Source: Bradyrhizobium prioriisuperbiae (GTDB lineage Bacteria; Pseudomonadota; Alphaproteobacteria; Rhizobiales; Xanthobacteraceae). Taken from it: DNA of 64,000 nucleotides. The DNA is taken from positions 6,684,501 through 6,748,500 of the forward strand of contig NZ_CP135921.1 of assembly GCF_032397745.1 (NCBI RefSeq). The letters run 5' to 3'. A model generated the notes under the pieces. The model was not told the DNA's origin, searched no databases, and saw only the letters and a list, made by a program, of their open reading frames with translations. Made by a program: the position numbers and the translations under genes. Below, piece after piece: positions 54,989 to 64,000 of the stretch. Positions within the stretch are counted from its first letter, which is position 1. Each line of letters begins with the position of its first letter.

Positions 54989-55735
54989 ATGACGCAACTG
55001 GCAAAGACGCAAGAGCCCTCGATGGAGGAAATTCTGGCGTCGATCAGGCGTATCATCGCGGACGACGAAACCAAACCAGCGGGCACCCAGGCCGCTGCTG
55101 CCGAGCCGAAAGTCGAACCGCCGCGTGCGCCGCCGAAGGCGCTGACGCCGACACGCGCGCTGCCGCCCGCCCCACCGGCACCTGTGGTGCAGACTGCGGC
55201 GGCGAAGACAGCGGTTCCGCCGCCCGCCGCACCCGTCGCGAAGAACAGCCAGGAAGACATCGACGCGATGCTGGCTGGCCTCGACGCCGACACCTCCGAG
55301 GCCGAGGTCCGCGCGCCGGAACCGGCGAGCGATGTCTTCGAACTGACGGAACAGATGGCTATACCCGAGGCGCCTCCCGCAGCGAGCCCGCCGCCGGCGC
55401 CATCGTTCCGGCAGGTCGACCCCCAGGATGATCTCGAGTTTTCGGAGCCGCGACCGGTGGCGAGAAATTACCAGACCCCCGCGATGGATCCGCCAGCGTT
55501 CGCTGCCGACGAGGCGCCGAGCCGCCCGCTGCTGTCGTCCTCCACCATGACCTCGGTGGAGTCTGCGTTCAATACGCTGGCCAACACCGTTCTCAGCAAC
55601 AACGCCCGCACCCTGGAAGACCTCGTCAAGGAGATGCTGCGCCCGATGCTGAAATCATGGCTCGACGACAACCTGCCGAACATGGTGGAGCGGATCGTCC
55701 GGGCCGAAATCGAGCGCGTCTCCCGCGGCCGCTGA
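54989..55735 (+). CDS. popZ: PopZ-like polar organising protein (DUF2497)
   Basis: 248 residues from MTQLAKTQEPSMEE; a start 20 codons upstream is possible. The N-terminal block SMEEILASIRRIIADDE is the conserved partner-binding helix of PopZ. A long Pro/Ala/Glu-rich disordered middle (about 30-180) follows, and the C-terminal helices LVKEMLRPMLKSWLDDNLPN, shown as VKEMLRPMLKSWLDDNLP, drive oligomerisation. It forms a matrix at the cell pole that anchors chromosome origins and cell-cycle proteins. It is placed just upstream of valS, as in other alphaproteobacteria. Confidence 0.92.
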   Translation: MTQLAKTQEPSMEEILASIRRIIADDETKPAGTQAAAAEPKVEPPRAPPKALTPTRALPPAPPAPVVQTAAAKTAVPPPAAPVAKNSQEDIDAMLAGLDADTSEAEVRAPEPASDVFELTEQMAIPEAPPAASPPPAPSFRQVDPQDDLEFSEPRPVARNYQTPAMDPPAFAADEAPSRPLLSSSTMTSVESAFNTLANTVLSNNARTLEDLVKEMLRPMLKSWLDDNLPNMVERIVRAEIERVSRGR

Positions 55736-55997
55736 GCCGGCACTTTCCGCTGGACCCTTCATTTGGTGGCAGCGACCCGATTTGCGGCGTTGACTTACAA
55801 CGTCCGGGCGGGTTTCTAATGTCCCCAGCCTGAAGTTCGCTGCGGTGCGTAGCGCCTTCTAACCTTTTGTTTGCCTTGTTCTTTCGATAGTCAGGCTGTT
55901 TTAGCGGCCGGTCTTTCGAAGGGATCTCGCCGCCATTGCGAGAGCCCGCCACCTCCCGGCAGGACCATGCATCCCGAACATCGATGATTGTGTTGCC

Positions 55998-58871
55998 ATG
56001 ATTGAGAAGACCTATCAGCCCGCCGAGATCGAAAGCCGCATCGCCCGAGCCTGGGAGGATGCCGGCGCGTTCAAGGCCGGACGCCCCGAGCGGACGGAGG
56101 CAGAACCGTTCACCATCGTGATCCCGCCGCCCAACGTCACGGGCTCGCTGCACATGGGGCACGCCCTCAACAACACGCTGCAGGACGTGCTGTGCCGCTT
56201 CGAGCGGATGCGCGGGCGCGACGTGCTGTGGCAGCCCGGCACCGACCATGCCGGCATCGCGACCCAGATGGTGGTCGAGCGGCAGTTGATGGAGCGCCAG
56301 GAACCCGGGCGCCGGGCCATGGGTCGGCAGAAGTTCCTCGAGCGGGTGTGGCAGTGGAAGGCCGAGTCCGGTGGCACCATCACCAACCAGTTGAAGCGGC
56401 TTGGTGCGTCCTGTGACTGGTCACGCGAACGTTTCACCATGGATGAGGGGCCGTCCCGCGCCGTGGTGAAGGTGTTCGTCGAGCTCTACAGCCAGGGCCT
56501 GATCTACAAGGACAAGCGGCTGGTCAACTGGGACCCGAAGCTGCTCACCGCGATCTCCGATCTTGAGGTGCAGCAGGTCGAGGTGAAGGGCCACCTTTGG
56601 TACCTGCGTTATCCGCTGCAAGGCAAAACCTTCAATCCGGAAGACCCGTCGACCTTCATCGTGGTCGCCACCACGCGGCCCGAGACGATGCTTGGCGATA
56701 CCGCGGTCGCGGTGCATCCGGATGACGAGCGTTATCGCCATCTCATCGGCACGCATGTGATCCTGCCGCTGGTCGGCCGGCGCATTCCGATCGTCGCCGA
56801 CGATTATTCCGATCCCGAAAAGGGCAGTGGCGCGGTGAAGATCACGCCGGCCCACGACTTCAACGATTTCGAGGTCGGCCGGCGCCACAACCTGCCGCAG
56901 ATCAGCGTGCTCGACCAGGAAGGCGCCCTGTCGCTGACCGGCAATGAAGATTACCTGCGCGGGCTGCCGGAAGGCGCCGCGGAGTTCGCCGAGGAACTGC
57001 ACGGCGTTGATCGTTTTGCTGCGCGTAAAACCATTGTCGCGCGGCTGGAGGACTTCGGCTTCCTGGAGAAGATCGAACCGAACACCCACATGGTGCCGCA
57101 CGGCGACCGCTCCAATGTGGTGATCGAGCCATTCCTGACTGACCAGTGGTACGTCGACGCCAAGACGCTGGCGCAGCCCGCGATCGCGGCGGTGCGTTCG
57201 GGCGCGACCGCGTTCGTGCCCAAGAACTGGGAAAAGACCTATTTCGAATGGATGGAAAACATCCAGCCCTGGTGCATCTCGCGGCAGCTATGGTGGGGAC
57301 ATCAGATCCCGGCCTGGTACGGCCCCGATGGCAAGGTGTTCGTTGCCGAAACCGAGGAAGAGGCCGTCGGCAAGGCACTGGGATATTACACCGAGCAGGA
57401 GGTGATCACGCCGGAGCAGGGCCATGACATGGCGCTCGATCCGGCCAAGCGCGAGGGCTTCATCACCCGCGACGAGGACGTGCTCGACACCTGGTTTTCG
57501 TCGGCGTTGTGGCCGTTCTCCACCCTGGGCTGGCCGGACGACAGCAAGGATGTCGAACGTTACTATCCGACCAACGTGCTGGTGACCGGCTTCGACATCA
57601 TCTTTTTCTGGGTCGCCCGGATGATGATGATGGGCCTGCACTTCATGAAGGACGTGCCGTTTCCGACGGTCTACATCCATGCGCTCGTCCGTGACGAGAA
57701 GGGCGCCAAGATGTCGAAGTCGAAAGGCAACGTCATCGATCCGCTGCACCTGATCGACGATTACGGCGCCGATGCGCTGCGCTTCACGCTGGCCGCGATG
57801 GCGGCGCAAGGCCGCGACATCAAGCTCGCAACCCAGCGGGTCGAGGGCTATCGCAATTTCGCGACCAAGCTCTGGAACGCCTCGCGCTTCGCAGAGATGA
57901 ACGGCTGCGCGCTGCCGCCGGAGTTCGATCCCTCGAAAGCCAAGGATACGCTCAACCGCTGGATCGCGCACGAAACCGCCAATGCCGCGCGCGAGGTCAC
58001 CGACGCGATCCGTGCCTATCGCTTCAACGACGCTGCGGGCGCGATCTATCGCTTTGTCTGGAACGTCTATTGCGACTGGTATCTCGAACTGGCGAAGCCG
58101 GTGCTGACCGGTCCCGACGGCGAAGCGAAGTCCGAGACCCAGGCCATGGTCGCCTGGGCGCGCGACGAAATTCTGAAGCTGCTGCATCCGTTCATGCCGT
58201 TCATTACCGAAGAACTGTGGGCGGTGACCGGCACGCGTTCGAGCCTGCTGGCATTGACCGAATGGCCGCTCAGGCGCGACGAGGTTGAAACAGTTCTGGT
58301 AGCCGCCAGCGCCAGCGGTTTTCCCGATATTGGCACCCCGCTATTGCCGGTCGAGACATCCGGCGATTCCATGGATCACCTGCGCGACGACGCGGCCGAA
58401 GCTGAAATCGGCTGGGTGGTGGATCTCATCACGGCGATCCGCTCAGTGCGGGCCGAGATGAACATCCCGCCGGCGACGCTGACCCCGCTGCAACTGGTGA
58501 ATGCGTCCAGCGAAGCCCGGGGACGGGCGCAGCGCTGGGACGGCGTGATCAAACGGCTGGCGCGCCTGGCGGACGTGTCCTTCGCCGATCAGGTCCCGCA
58601 GGGCGCGGTGCAATTGCTGGTGCGCGGCGAGGTTGCCGCGCTGCCGCTGAAGGGCGTGATAGATCTCGCCGCCGAGAAGACGCGCCTCGACAAGGAAATG
58701 GCCAAGGTCGAAGCCGACATCAAGCGGGTCGATGCCAAGCTCGGCAATGCCGATTTCATGGCTCGCGCGCCGGAAGAGGTCGTGGACGAGCAGCGTGAGA
58801 AGCGCGAGGAAGCGCGGGCCCGCAAGACCAAGATCCTCGAGGCGCTGGAGCGGTTGAAGGGCGCGAGCTGA
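55998..58871 (+). CDS. valS: Valine--tRNA ligase
   Basis: 957 residues. Class I synthetase motifs are intact: [13 protein letters not shown] (HIGH-type, near residue 45) and KMSKSKGN (near residue 570). The editing domain lies between them ([19 protein letters not shown], shown as [15 protein letters not shown]). The anticodon-binding and C-terminal coiled-coil arm ([20 protein letters not shown]) are complete. It loads valine on tRNA-Val and hydrolyses mischarged threonine. The 262-bp upstream region shows no T-box or other known leader. Confidence 0.98.
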   Translation: MIEKTYQPAEIESRIARAWEDAGAFKAGRPERTEAEPFTIVIPPPNVTGSLHMGHALNNTLQDVLCRFERMRGRDVLWQPGTDHAGIATQMVVERQLMERQEPGRRAMGRQKFLERVWQWKAESGGTITNQLKRLGASCDWSRERFTMDEGPSRAVVKVFVELYSQGLIYKDKRLVNWDPKLLTAISDLEVQQVEVKGHLWYLRYPLQGKTFNPEDPSTFIVVATTRPETMLGDTAVAVHPDDERYRHLIGTHVILPLVGRRIPIVADDYSDPEKGSGAVKITPAHDFNDFEVGRRHNLPQISVLDQEGALSLTGNEDYLRGLPEGAAEFAEELHGVDRFAARKTIVARLEDFGFLEKIEPNTHMVPHGDRSNVVIEPFLTDQWYVDAKTLAQPAIAAVRSGATAFVPKNWEKTYFEWMENIQPWCISRQLWWGHQIPAWYGPDGKVFVAETEEEAVGKALGYYTEQEVITPEQGHDMALDPAKREGFITRDEDVLDTWFSSALWPFSTLGWPDDSKDVERYYPTNVLVTGFDIIFFWVARMMMMGLHFMKDVPFPTVYIHALVRDEKGAKMSKSKGNVIDPLHLIDDYGADALRFTLAAMAAQGRDIKLATQRVEGYRNFATKLWNASRFAEMNGCALPPEFDPSKAKDTLNRWIAHETANAAREVTDAIRAYRFNDAAGAIYRFVWNVYCDWYLELAKPVLTGPDGEAKSETQAMVAWARDEILKLLHPFMPFITEELWAVTGTRSSLLALTEWPLRRDEVETVLVAASASGFPDIGTPLLPVETSGDSMDHLRDDAAEAEIGWVVDLITAIRSVRAEMNIPPATLTPLQLVNASSEARGRAQRWDGVIKRLARLADVSFADQVPQGAVQLLVRGEVAALPLKGVIDLAAEKTRLDKEMAKVEADIKRVDAKLGNADFMARAPEEVVDEQREKREEARARKTKILEALERLKGAS

Positions 58872-58876
58872 GCTCA

Positions 58877-59266
58877 ATGCTTGATCACGTATCCTGGACT
58901 GTCTCGGACATTGCGGCCGCCGAACCGTTCTATGATGCGATCATGATCGCACTCGGCGTCGTGAAGGTTGGCCGCCGGGACGATTGGCTCGGCTATGGTG
59001 AGCGTGCACGGCCGGATCATCCGGAGCGTGTTTACATCTCGATCCGGCGGGGGGCTGCGGTCGAGGATAGCTTCGGGCGACACTGGTGCTTCAAGGCGGC
59101 AACGCGGGCGCAGGTCGATGCGTTCTGGCGCGATGGCATCGCCGCCGGCGGCCGGGATGATGGTCCGCCGGGGCTGCGCGCCTATCATCCGTCTTACTAT
59201 GCGGCCTTTCTTCGTGATCCCGACGGCAACAGGCTCGAAGCTGTCTGCCACGTCGTATCCGGCTGA
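58877..59266 (+). CDS. VOC-family (glyoxalase/dioxygenase-like) protein
   Basis: 129 residues, one VOC domain. MLDHVSWTVSDIAAAEPFYD is the usual start, shown as LDHVSWTVSDIAAAEPFYD; the end YYAAFLRDPDGNRLEAVCH carries the final metal-ligand Glu. Members isomerise or cleave small molecules with a divalent metal, or act as antibiotic-binding proteins. The start is five bases after the valS stop, so it is likely cotranscribed. The reaction is unknown. Confidence 0.85.
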   Translation: MLDHVSWTVSDIAAAEPFYDAIMIALGVVKVGRRDDWLGYGERARPDHPERVYISIRRGAAVEDSFGRHWCFKAATRAQVDAFWRDGIAAGGRDDGPPGLRAYHPSYYAAFLRDPDGNRLEAVCHVVSG

Positions 59267-59273
59267 GGACGAC

Positions 59274-59873
59274 TTAGTTCGACCTGAATGGCTTGCTGAG
59301 GAAGCGTGAGCCCTTCAGCCCGTAACGCCAGGGCAATTCCGCCGCCTTGGTGATGCCGATCCGCACACCGCTCACGATCTCCGGCCGGCCGCGGCGGGTA
59401 TGCAAGGCGATCGGCGGCTGGTCCAGCGGCAGGGCATTGTGTTTATCCGTGATCGCCAGCGCTTCGCACAATTTGCCCGGGCCGGAACATAGCGCGATCT
59501 CGTCGTGCAGACTGCGACGCCGCCGCATCGCGGCAATGCCGTGGGTCGGCTCCAGCGCCCGGATCAGCACGGCGCTGGCCGAGCCGGCCTTCTCGCAGAC
59601 AAGGTTCACGCACCAATGAATGCCATAGGACTTGTAGACATAGGCAAAGCCCGGCGGGCCGAACATCACCGCAGTGCGCGGGGTGGGACCATTATAGGAG
59701 TGTGCCGCCGGCTCGCTGTGGTGATAGGCCTCGACCTCGACAATCACGCCGCCGACGCCATCGACCAAGAGCGTCGCCCCGATCAGGTCGGGGGCGACCT
59801 CATGGACGCTGCGGGCGAAGAAACTGCGCTTGAGCGGGCGTCCAAGCGCCGGAACTGACGAGATTTGAGGCAT
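59274..59873 (-). CDS. 3-methyladenine DNA glycosylase (AAG/MPG family)
   Basis: 199 residues. Blocks typical of the alkyladenine glycosylases: [31 protein letters not shown], shown as [21 protein letters not shown] in part ([12 protein letters not shown]), the catalytic Glu in [23 protein letters not shown], and [11 protein letters not shown]. It removes alkylated purines to start base excision repair. Its stop is 7 bases from the stop of the VOC gene. Confidence 0.93.
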   Translation of the reverse strand: MPQISSVPALGRPLKRSFFARSVHEVAPDLIGATLLVDGVGGVIVEVEAYHHSEPAAHSYNGPTPRTAVMFGPPGFAYVYKSYGIHWCVNLVCEKAGSASAVLIRALEPTHGIAAMRRRRSLHDEIALCSGPGKLCEALAITDKHNALPLDQPPIALHTRRGRPEIVSGVRIGITKAAELPWRYGLKGSRFLSKPFRSN

Positions 59874-59932
59874 TTCAGAGAATCAGGCGGAGATTCGGGC
59901 GGCCGATGGGGCGATAATGCTAACGTGGACAT

Positions 59933-60007
59933 ATAGTGTCCCGCTTCGCAAGTTCGCTGCCTTTTCAGCGAGTTCTGGACGAACTTGCGAAGCGATCAGG
60001 ACACTAT
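59933..60007. repeat. Long palindromic element A upstream of lipA
   Basis: Outer arms ATAGTGTCC (59933-59941) and GGACACTAT (59999-60007); inner arms CGCTTCGCAAGTTCG (59942-59956) and CGAACTTGCGAAGCG (59980-59994), perfect over 15 bases; 23-base loop; a four-base bulge ATCA on the 3' side between inner and outer arms. Confidence 0.9.
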
Positions 60008-60020
60008 CAAATATACGATT

Positions 60021-60097
60021 CTAGTGTGCTTTATGAACGCGAAGTTCGTGCAGGTGCCCGCCGCGCGCTCAGACGAACTTCGCGTTCAGCACACTAG
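60021..60097. repeat. Long palindromic element B, mirror of A
   Basis: Outer arms CTAGTGTGCT (60021-60030) and AGCACACTAG (60088-60097); inner arms GAACGCGAAGTTCGT (60035-60049) and ACGAACTTCGCGTTC (60073-60087), perfect over 15 bases; 23-base loop; a four-base bulge TTAT on the 5' side. It has the same architecture as element A but in inverted orientation, 13 bases away, with different stem sequence. Confidence 0.9.
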
Positions 60098-60172
60098 GAG
60101 ATAGCATGGCACGGGCAGGTTGCGACAAGCTGCTGGAGGGCCTAGGTAAAGCTCTCGCAAGACAGGTTTTCA

Positions 60173-61135
60173 ATGGTTGTTCTGATCGACACGGTTTCCG
60201 ACAAGCAGATCCGCCCGCGGCATCCTGAGAAGGTCAACCGTCCGGACGCGCAGTCGCCGCCCAAGCCGGACTGGATCCGGGTGCGCGCGCCGAACACGCG
60301 CGGCTATGCCGACACCCGCAAGATCGTCAAGGAAAACGGGCTTGTCACGGTCTGCGAGGAGGCCGGCTGCCCGAATATCGGCGAGTGCTGGGACAAGAAG
60401 CACGCCACCTTCATGATCATGGGGGACACCTGCACCCGTGCCTGCGCCTTCTGCAACGTCAAGACCGGCATGCCGGGCGCGCTCGACGCGCTGGAGCCGG
60501 AGCACGTCGCCGAAGCCGTGCGCAAACTCGGCCTTGCGCACGTGGTGATCACCTCGGTCGACCGCGACGATCTCGCCGATGGCGGCGCCGAGCATTTCGC
60601 CCGCACCATCCGCGCCATCCGCGCGCAGTGCCCGACCACGACCATCGAGATCCTGACGCCGGATTTCCTGCGCAAGGACGGCGCGCTGGAGGTGGTGGTC
60701 GCAGCTAGGCCCGACGTCTTCAACCATAATCTCGAGACCGTGCCGTCGCGCTATCTGACCGTGCGGCCCGGCGCGCGTTATTTCCACTCCATCCGGCTGC
60801 TGCAGCGGGTCAAGGAACTCGACCCTACCATTTTCACCAAGTCCGGCATCATGGTCGGGCTCGGCGAGGAGCGCCACGAGGTGCTGCAGGTGATGGACGA
60901 CCTGCGCTCCGGCGATGTCGATTTTCTCACCATCGGCCAATATCTGCAGCCGACGCGCAAGCATCATGCGGTGATGCGTTACGTGTCGCCGGATGAGTTC
61001 GGTGGTTACGAGAAGGTCGCCTACACCAAAGGCTTCCTGATGGTGTCGGCGAGCCCGCTGACCCGCTCGTCGCATCATGCCGGCGAAGATTTTGCCAGAC
61101 TGAAGGCGGCGCGCGAGGCGCGCGTTGCGACCTAA
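60173..61135 (+). CDS. lipA: Lipoyl synthase
   Basis: 320 residues. Radical-SAM enzyme inserting two sulfurs into octanoyl groups of lipoate-dependent proteins. Both iron-sulfur clusters are supported: auxiliary-cluster cysteines Cys61, Cys66 and Cys72 ([12 protein letters not shown]) and the radical-SAM CxxxCxxC at Cys87, Cys91 and Cys94 (CTRACAFC). The C-terminal RSSYHA-like block is RSSHHAGED. No strong ribosome binding site is visible before the ATG. It heads a run with a P-loop protein and a COQ10-type protein, a common alphaproteobacterial order. Confidence 0.97.
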   Translation: MVVLIDTVSDKQIRPRHPEKVNRPDAQSPPKPDWIRVRAPNTRGYADTRKIVKENGLVTVCEEAGCPNIGECWDKKHATFMIMGDTCTRACAFCNVKTGMPGALDALEPEHVAEAVRKLGLAHVVITSVDRDDLADGGAEHFARTIRAIRAQCPTTTIEILTPDFLRKDGALEVVVAARPDVFNHNLETVPSRYLTVRPGARYFHSIRLLQRVKELDPTIFTKSGIMVGLGEERHEVLQVMDDLRSGDVDFLTIGQYLQPTRKHHAVMRYVSPDEFGGYEKVAYTKGFLMVSASPLTRSSHHAGEDFARLKAAREARVAT

Positions 61136-61153
61136 GACGTCGGACCGAAAATC

Positions 61154-61687
61154 ATGCGGCGTGTCATGGTGATGGGGTCTTCGGGATCCGGGAAATCGAC
61201 GTTCGCGCGGCGGCTGTCCGCGGCGACCGGACTTCCCATGGTTTCGATCGACGCGCTGTATTGGCAACCGGGCTGGCGACCGTCAGATCCGTTTTCGTTT
61301 GAGCGCCGCATGACCGAGGCTGCGAATGAGCCCACGTGGATCATGGACGGCAACTATATCAGCCATTGCGGCGAACTGCGGCGCGGCCTTGCCGACACCA
61401 TTGTCTGGTTCGATCTGCCCCGGTGGGTCTGCATGAGCGGGATTTTTCGCAGGGTCATCACGAGCTACGGACAGGTGCGCCCGGAAATGGCGGCGGGCTG
61501 TCCGGAACAGTTCGACGCCGAATTCATCCGTTATGTCTGGACCTACCGCCGGCAACAGCGCCCCAGGCTGCTCGCGTTCTTCAAGGGGCTGCGGCCGGAC
61601 CAGACCTTCATCACGTTCACCCATCGCCGGCAGGCCGACGATTATCTTGCGCATCGGGCTACGGGCCTGGTGACAGCCGGAGCCTAG
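61154..61687 (+). CDS. P-loop ATPase/kinase-like protein (DNA topology modulation FlaR type)
   Basis: 177 residues. Walker A VMGSSGSGKSTFAR at about residues 6-19. The segment MVSIDALYWQPGW and IMDGNYIS match the adenylate kinase-like FlaR group, with the arginine-rich lid SYGQVRPEMAAGCP. Some were annotated as topology modulation proteins, but the true substrate is not known. It lies 18 bp after lipA and 2 bp before the COQ10-type gene. Confidence 0.85.
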   Translation: MRRVMVMGSSGSGKSTFARRLSAATGLPMVSIDALYWQPGWRPSDPFSFERRMTEAANEPTWIMDGNYISHCGELRRGLADTIVWFDLPRWVCMSGIFRRVITSYGQVRPEMAAGCPEQFDAEFIRYVWTYRRQQRPRLLAFFKGLRPDQTFITFTHRRQADDYLAHRATGLVTAGA

Positions 61688-61689
61688 GC

Positions 61690-62157
61690 GTGCCGCAATT
61701 CACCAACAAACGCCGTGTCCAGCACACCGCCGACCAGATGTTCGACCTGGTGGCCGATGTCGAGCGTTATCCGGAATTCGTGCCGCTGTGCGAAACGCTG
61801 AAGGTTCGGACACGCACCGCGAACGAAGATGGCACCGAGGTCATCGTCGCCGACATGACAGTGTCGTTCAAGCTGGTGCGCGAGCGGTTCACCAGCCGGG
61901 TGACGCTGGACCGCGCCAATCTCAAGATCTTGGTCGAATATCTGCAGGGGCCATTCAGCCGCCTGGAGAACCGCTGGACGTTCGAGCCGACCAGCGACAC
62001 GGCCTGCACCGTCAGCTTCTTTATCGCCTATGAATTCAAGAGCCGGATGCTGGCCTTGCTCATGGGCGCGATGTTCGACGCCGCGTTCCAGCGCTTTGCC
62101 GCGGCTTTCGAGCGGCGCGCGGACGTGATCTATGGGCGGCAGCGCGCGGGCGCTTGA
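61690..62157 (+). CDS. COQ10/RatA-type START-domain protein
   Basis: 155 residues, GTG start at 61690 right after the previous stop. FTNKRRVQHTADQMFDLVADVERYPEFVPLC is the family opening, shown as ADQMFDLVADVERYPEFVPLC in part (LVADVERYPEFVPLC). The C-terminal helix FDAAFQRFAAAFERRAD closes the lipid pocket. Members bind coenzyme Q and support respiration; RatA of Escherichia coli was described as a toxin that blocks ribosome assembly. Here the respiratory role is more likely because no RatB gene is next to it. The last 98 bases overlap the opposing CinA-type gene. Confidence 0.88.
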   Translation: MPQFTNKRRVQHTADQMFDLVADVERYPEFVPLCETLKVRTRTANEDGTEVIVADMTVSFKLVRERFTSRVTLDRANLKILVEYLQGPFSRLENRWTFEPTSDTACTVSFFIAYEFKSRMLALLMGAMFDAAFQRFAAAFERRADVIYGRQRAGA

Positions 62158-62662
62158 CCCGGCTGACCGGACCGCGCGCAAGTTCAGTCAGCAGCCGCAA
62201 GGCCTCGATCACCGACAATTTCCGGACCACGCTGCGCCCGACTGCGCCGAAACGCTTCTCCCGTGACACAATGCGGCCGTCGCGTGCAGCAACGGCAAAA
62301 TGCACCAGACCGACGGGTTTTCCTGGCGTCGCGCCGCCGGGGCCGGCGATGCCGGTGATGGAGACTGCGAGGTCGACATCGGCGGTTTCCAGGGCACCGA
62401 CCGCCATGGCAATCGCGGTTTCCTTGCTGACCGCGCCGAAGGTCTCGAGCGTCGACGCCTTCACACCCAGCATGATGCGCTTGGCGTCGTTGGAATAGGT
62501 GATGAAGCCGCGGTCCACCACGTCGGACGATCCCGGAATTTCGGTCAGGGCACCCGCGACCAGGCCGCCGGTGCAGGACTCGGCGGTTGCGATCGTCAGC
62601 TTTCGCATCCGGCACAAATCGAGCAGCGAACGGGAGAGGGCGCGGGGATCGCTGCTGGTCAT
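62060..62662 (-). CDS. CinA C-terminal family protein (nicotinamide-nucleotide amidase, PncC type)
   Basis: 200 residues. The CinA C-domain signature ATAESCTGGLVAGALTEIPGSS, shown as ATAESCTGGLVAGALTE, lies at about residues 25-41, then FITYSNDAKRIMLGV and SITGIAGPGGATPGKPVG. Members deamidate nicotinamide mononucleotide. The last ~40 residues are a basic, Arg/Ala-rich tail (KRPRAAAHRSRPRAARKPR) unlike the domain and coded in the region that overlaps the COQ10-type gene on the other strand. Confidence 0.9.
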   Translation of the reverse strand: MTSSDPRALSRSLLDLCRMRKLTIATAESCTGGLVAGALTEIPGSSDVVDRGFITYSNDAKRIMLGVKASTLETFGAVSKETAIAMAVGALETADVDLAVSITGIAGPGGATPGKPVGLVHFAVAARDGRIVSREKRFGAVGRSVVRKLSVIEALRLLTELARGPVSRVKRPRAAAHRSRPRAARKPRQSAGTRRRTSRP

Positions 62663-62693
62663 CTCATGCGCTCCGGCTCACCGTGGCTTCCAG

Positions 62694-63875
62694 CTACTCA
62701 GTCCAGGGCAGGCGCACGGTGGCGCTCGCCGTCGCCGCGATGCCTTCCTGCCGCCCGGTAAAACCGAGCTTTTCGCTTGTGGTCGCTTTCACCGCGACCC
62801 GCGACAGCGACAGGCCGGTGATCTCGGCAATGCGCGCGCGCATGGTGTCGCGCAGCGGGCCAATTTTCGGGCTCTCGCAGATCATGGTGACCTCGAGATG
62901 CGCCACGCGGCCGCCGCGGTCGGCGACACGCTGCATCGCATAGGCCAGGAACTTGTCGGAGGCTGCGCCCTTCCACTGCGGATCGCTCGGCGGGAAATGC
63001 GATCCGATATCGCCGTCGGCCAGAGCGCCCAAGATGGCGTCGACCAGTGCGTGCAGGCCGACGTCGCCGTCCGAGTGCGCCAGGAAGCCGCGGGAGTAGG
63101 GCACGCGAACGCCGCACAGCATCACATGATCGCCATCGCCGAAGGCGTGGACGTCGTAGCCGGTGCCGGTGCGGATATCGCCGAGCGCGGCGCCGAGACG
63201 GGCCTCCTCGCGCGCAAAATCTTCCGGTGTGGTGAGTTTCATGTTCGCAGCATCACCTTCAAAGGTCGCAACCGTCAATCCCGCCCACTCGGCAAGTGCG
63301 GCATCATCTGTGAAATCATCCCGGCCTTCGCGCGCGGCGCGGCGATGGGCTTCGAGAATCACGTCGAACCGAAAGGCCTGCGGCGTTTGCGCGATGCGCA
63401 GCTGCGCACGATTCGGTGTCGCCACGACATCACCCGCATCGTCGACCTGCTTGATGGTATCGGTGACCGCGACCACCGGGATCGCCGCGCCGGTCTTGCC
63501 GGCCGCCGCGATCGCGCGCGCGATCACCGCATCAGTGACGAACGCGCGTGCCGCGTCATGGATCAGAACAATGTCGGGGGGATCGCCGGCAAGCGCCTCC
63601 AGCCCCGCGCGTACCGACGCCTGGCGGGTGGCCCCGCCGCTCACCGCGGGCCGGTATGTCAGGCCCTGCAGGGCCTGATCAAAGATCTCAACATCGTCCG
63701 GATTGCGCACGGGCTGTACCGCGGAAACATCGGGATGGCTGCAGAAGGGATCCATCGCCCGGGCGATCACCGTGCGGCCGGCAATGCAGCGGTACTGTTT
63801 CGGGCCGCCAGCGCCTGCGCGCAGGCCCCGGCCGGCAGCAACGATGATGGCAGCGGCTTTGGATCGATTCGCCAT
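62694..63875 (-). CDS. ispDF: Bifunctional IspD/IspF enzyme of the MEP isoprenoid pathway
   Basis: 393 residues from MANRSKAAA (63875). The N-terminal half is IspD with [19 protein letters not shown], shown as [17 protein letters not shown], which binds CTP and makes CDP-methylerythritol. The C-terminal half (from about 235) is IspF with [14 protein letters not shown] (metal Asp and His) and [19 protein letters not shown], shown as [16 protein letters not shown], making the cyclic diphosphate. The IspE step is encoded elsewhere. This fusion is common in alphaproteobacteria. Confidence 0.96.
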   Translation of the reverse strand: MANRSKAAAIIVAAGRGLRAGAGGPKQYRCIAGRTVIARAMDPFCSHPDVSAVQPVRNPDDVEIFDQALQGLTYRPAVSGGATRQASVRAGLEALAGDPPDIVLIHDAARAFVTDAVIARAIAAAGKTGAAIPVVAVTDTIKQVDDAGDVVATPNRAQLRIAQTPQAFRFDVILEAHRRAAREGRDDFTDDAALAEWAGLTVATFEGDAANMKLTTPEDFAREEARLGAALGDIRTGTGYDVHAFGDGDHVMLCGVRVPYSRGFLAHSDGDVGLHALVDAILGALADGDIGSHFPPSDPQWKGAASDKFLAYAMQRVADRGGRVAHLEVTMICESPKIGPLRDTMRARIAEITGLSLSRVAVKATTSEKLGFTGRQEGIAATASATVRLPWTE

Positions 63876-64000
63876 GAAAATTCTGTCTTTAACGCGTGTT
63901 ATGGGGTCAGGATCGCCCGCGAGGGCCATTTCGGCCCTGCCCATAGCATGCCGCCGGGCAAAACTGCATGATTCCGTGGCGATATCAGCGAATTCGCTGG
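63876..64000. other. Region upstream of ispDF at the window edge
   Basis: 125 bases with no supported gene start. A palindrome CAGCGAATTCGCTG lies at the very end (63986-63999); too little flank is present to interpret it. Confidence 0.3.

Noticed and set aside
55736..55997. T-box leader for valS
   Set aside because: No specifier hairpin or T-box sequence is visible, and T-boxes are not expected in alphaproteobacteria.
61690..62157. RatA toxin of a toxin-antitoxin pair
   Set aside because: No RatB-like antitoxin gene is adjacent, and the lipA neighbourhood fits the COQ10-type respiratory role.
62499..63971. A 490-codon plus-strand reading frame opposite ispDF
   Set aside because: Shadow of ispDF with no recognisable domain.

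Overview
The window reads as a chromosomal segment of a high-GC alphaproteobacterium, most likely of the Rhodopseudomonas/Bradyrhizobium group (Nitrobacteraceae). The support is family-level: the mat-type malonate operon, the aapJQMP amino-acid transporter, a fused ispDF gene, a PopZ-type polar organiser beside tolC and pcm, alphaproteobacterial Omp31-type porins, and palindromic intergenic repeats of a kind common in this group. No identity could be checked by search. There are no phage genes, transposases, CRISPR arrays or rRNA genes.

Layout. 1-4.6 kb: a malonate uptake and breakdown operon on the minus strand (TRAP permeases and binding protein, malonyl-CoA decarboxylase) with a divergent GntR regulator. 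4.8 kb: a small secreted protein of MxKDx repeats. 5.1-9.7 kb: a minus-strand operon of nucleobase permease, amidohydrolase and TSUP exporter, divergent from a LacI-type regulator, with two near-identical operators between them. 9.8-15.2 kb: a cupin protein, a frameshifted small secreted protein, an alpha/beta hydrolase with metY, an LpxR-like lipid A deacylase and an Omp31-type protein. 15.2-16.1 kb: cspA lying between tRNA-Arg and a 33-bp copy of that tRNA's 3' end. 16.2-23.5 kb: the alpha-2-macroglobulin/pbpC pair. 23.6-27.4 kb: an envelope lipid glycosylation cluster. 27.4-30.5 kb: a Na/Pi cotransporter and metC.

30.8-35.3 kb: aapJQMP, preceded by a sigma-54-like promoter, then cysK. 36.5-40.0 kb: a cyclopropane-type fatty-acid modification operon (FAD oxidoreductase, DUF1365, Cfa). 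40.4-49.5 kb: a complete tripartite RND efflux system with two tandem permeases. 49.6-52.3 kb: a DTW protein, tRNA-Cys, tRNA-Asn, a PilZ protein, a LysE exporter and a hypothetical membrane protein. 52.5-58.9 kb: pcm, tolC, popZ, valS. 58.9-63.9 kb: VOC protein, mpg, lipA, a P-loop kinase-like protein, a COQ10/RatA-type protein, a CinA C-terminal family protein and ispDF.

Most of this is ordinary core genome and transport metabolism. Three themes recur: envelope remodelling (LpxR, ArnT-like, PAP2, GT2/LAB_N, PbpC, Cfa), sulfur amino-acid synthesis (metY, metC, cysK), and small organic molecule transport. The least explained signals are non-coding: a palindromic repeat that supplies the start codon and first residues of the TRAP small permease, a mirrored pair of long hairpins upstream of lipA, the tRNA-Arg 3'-end duplication around cspA, the paired LacI operators, and a structured leader upstream of metY.
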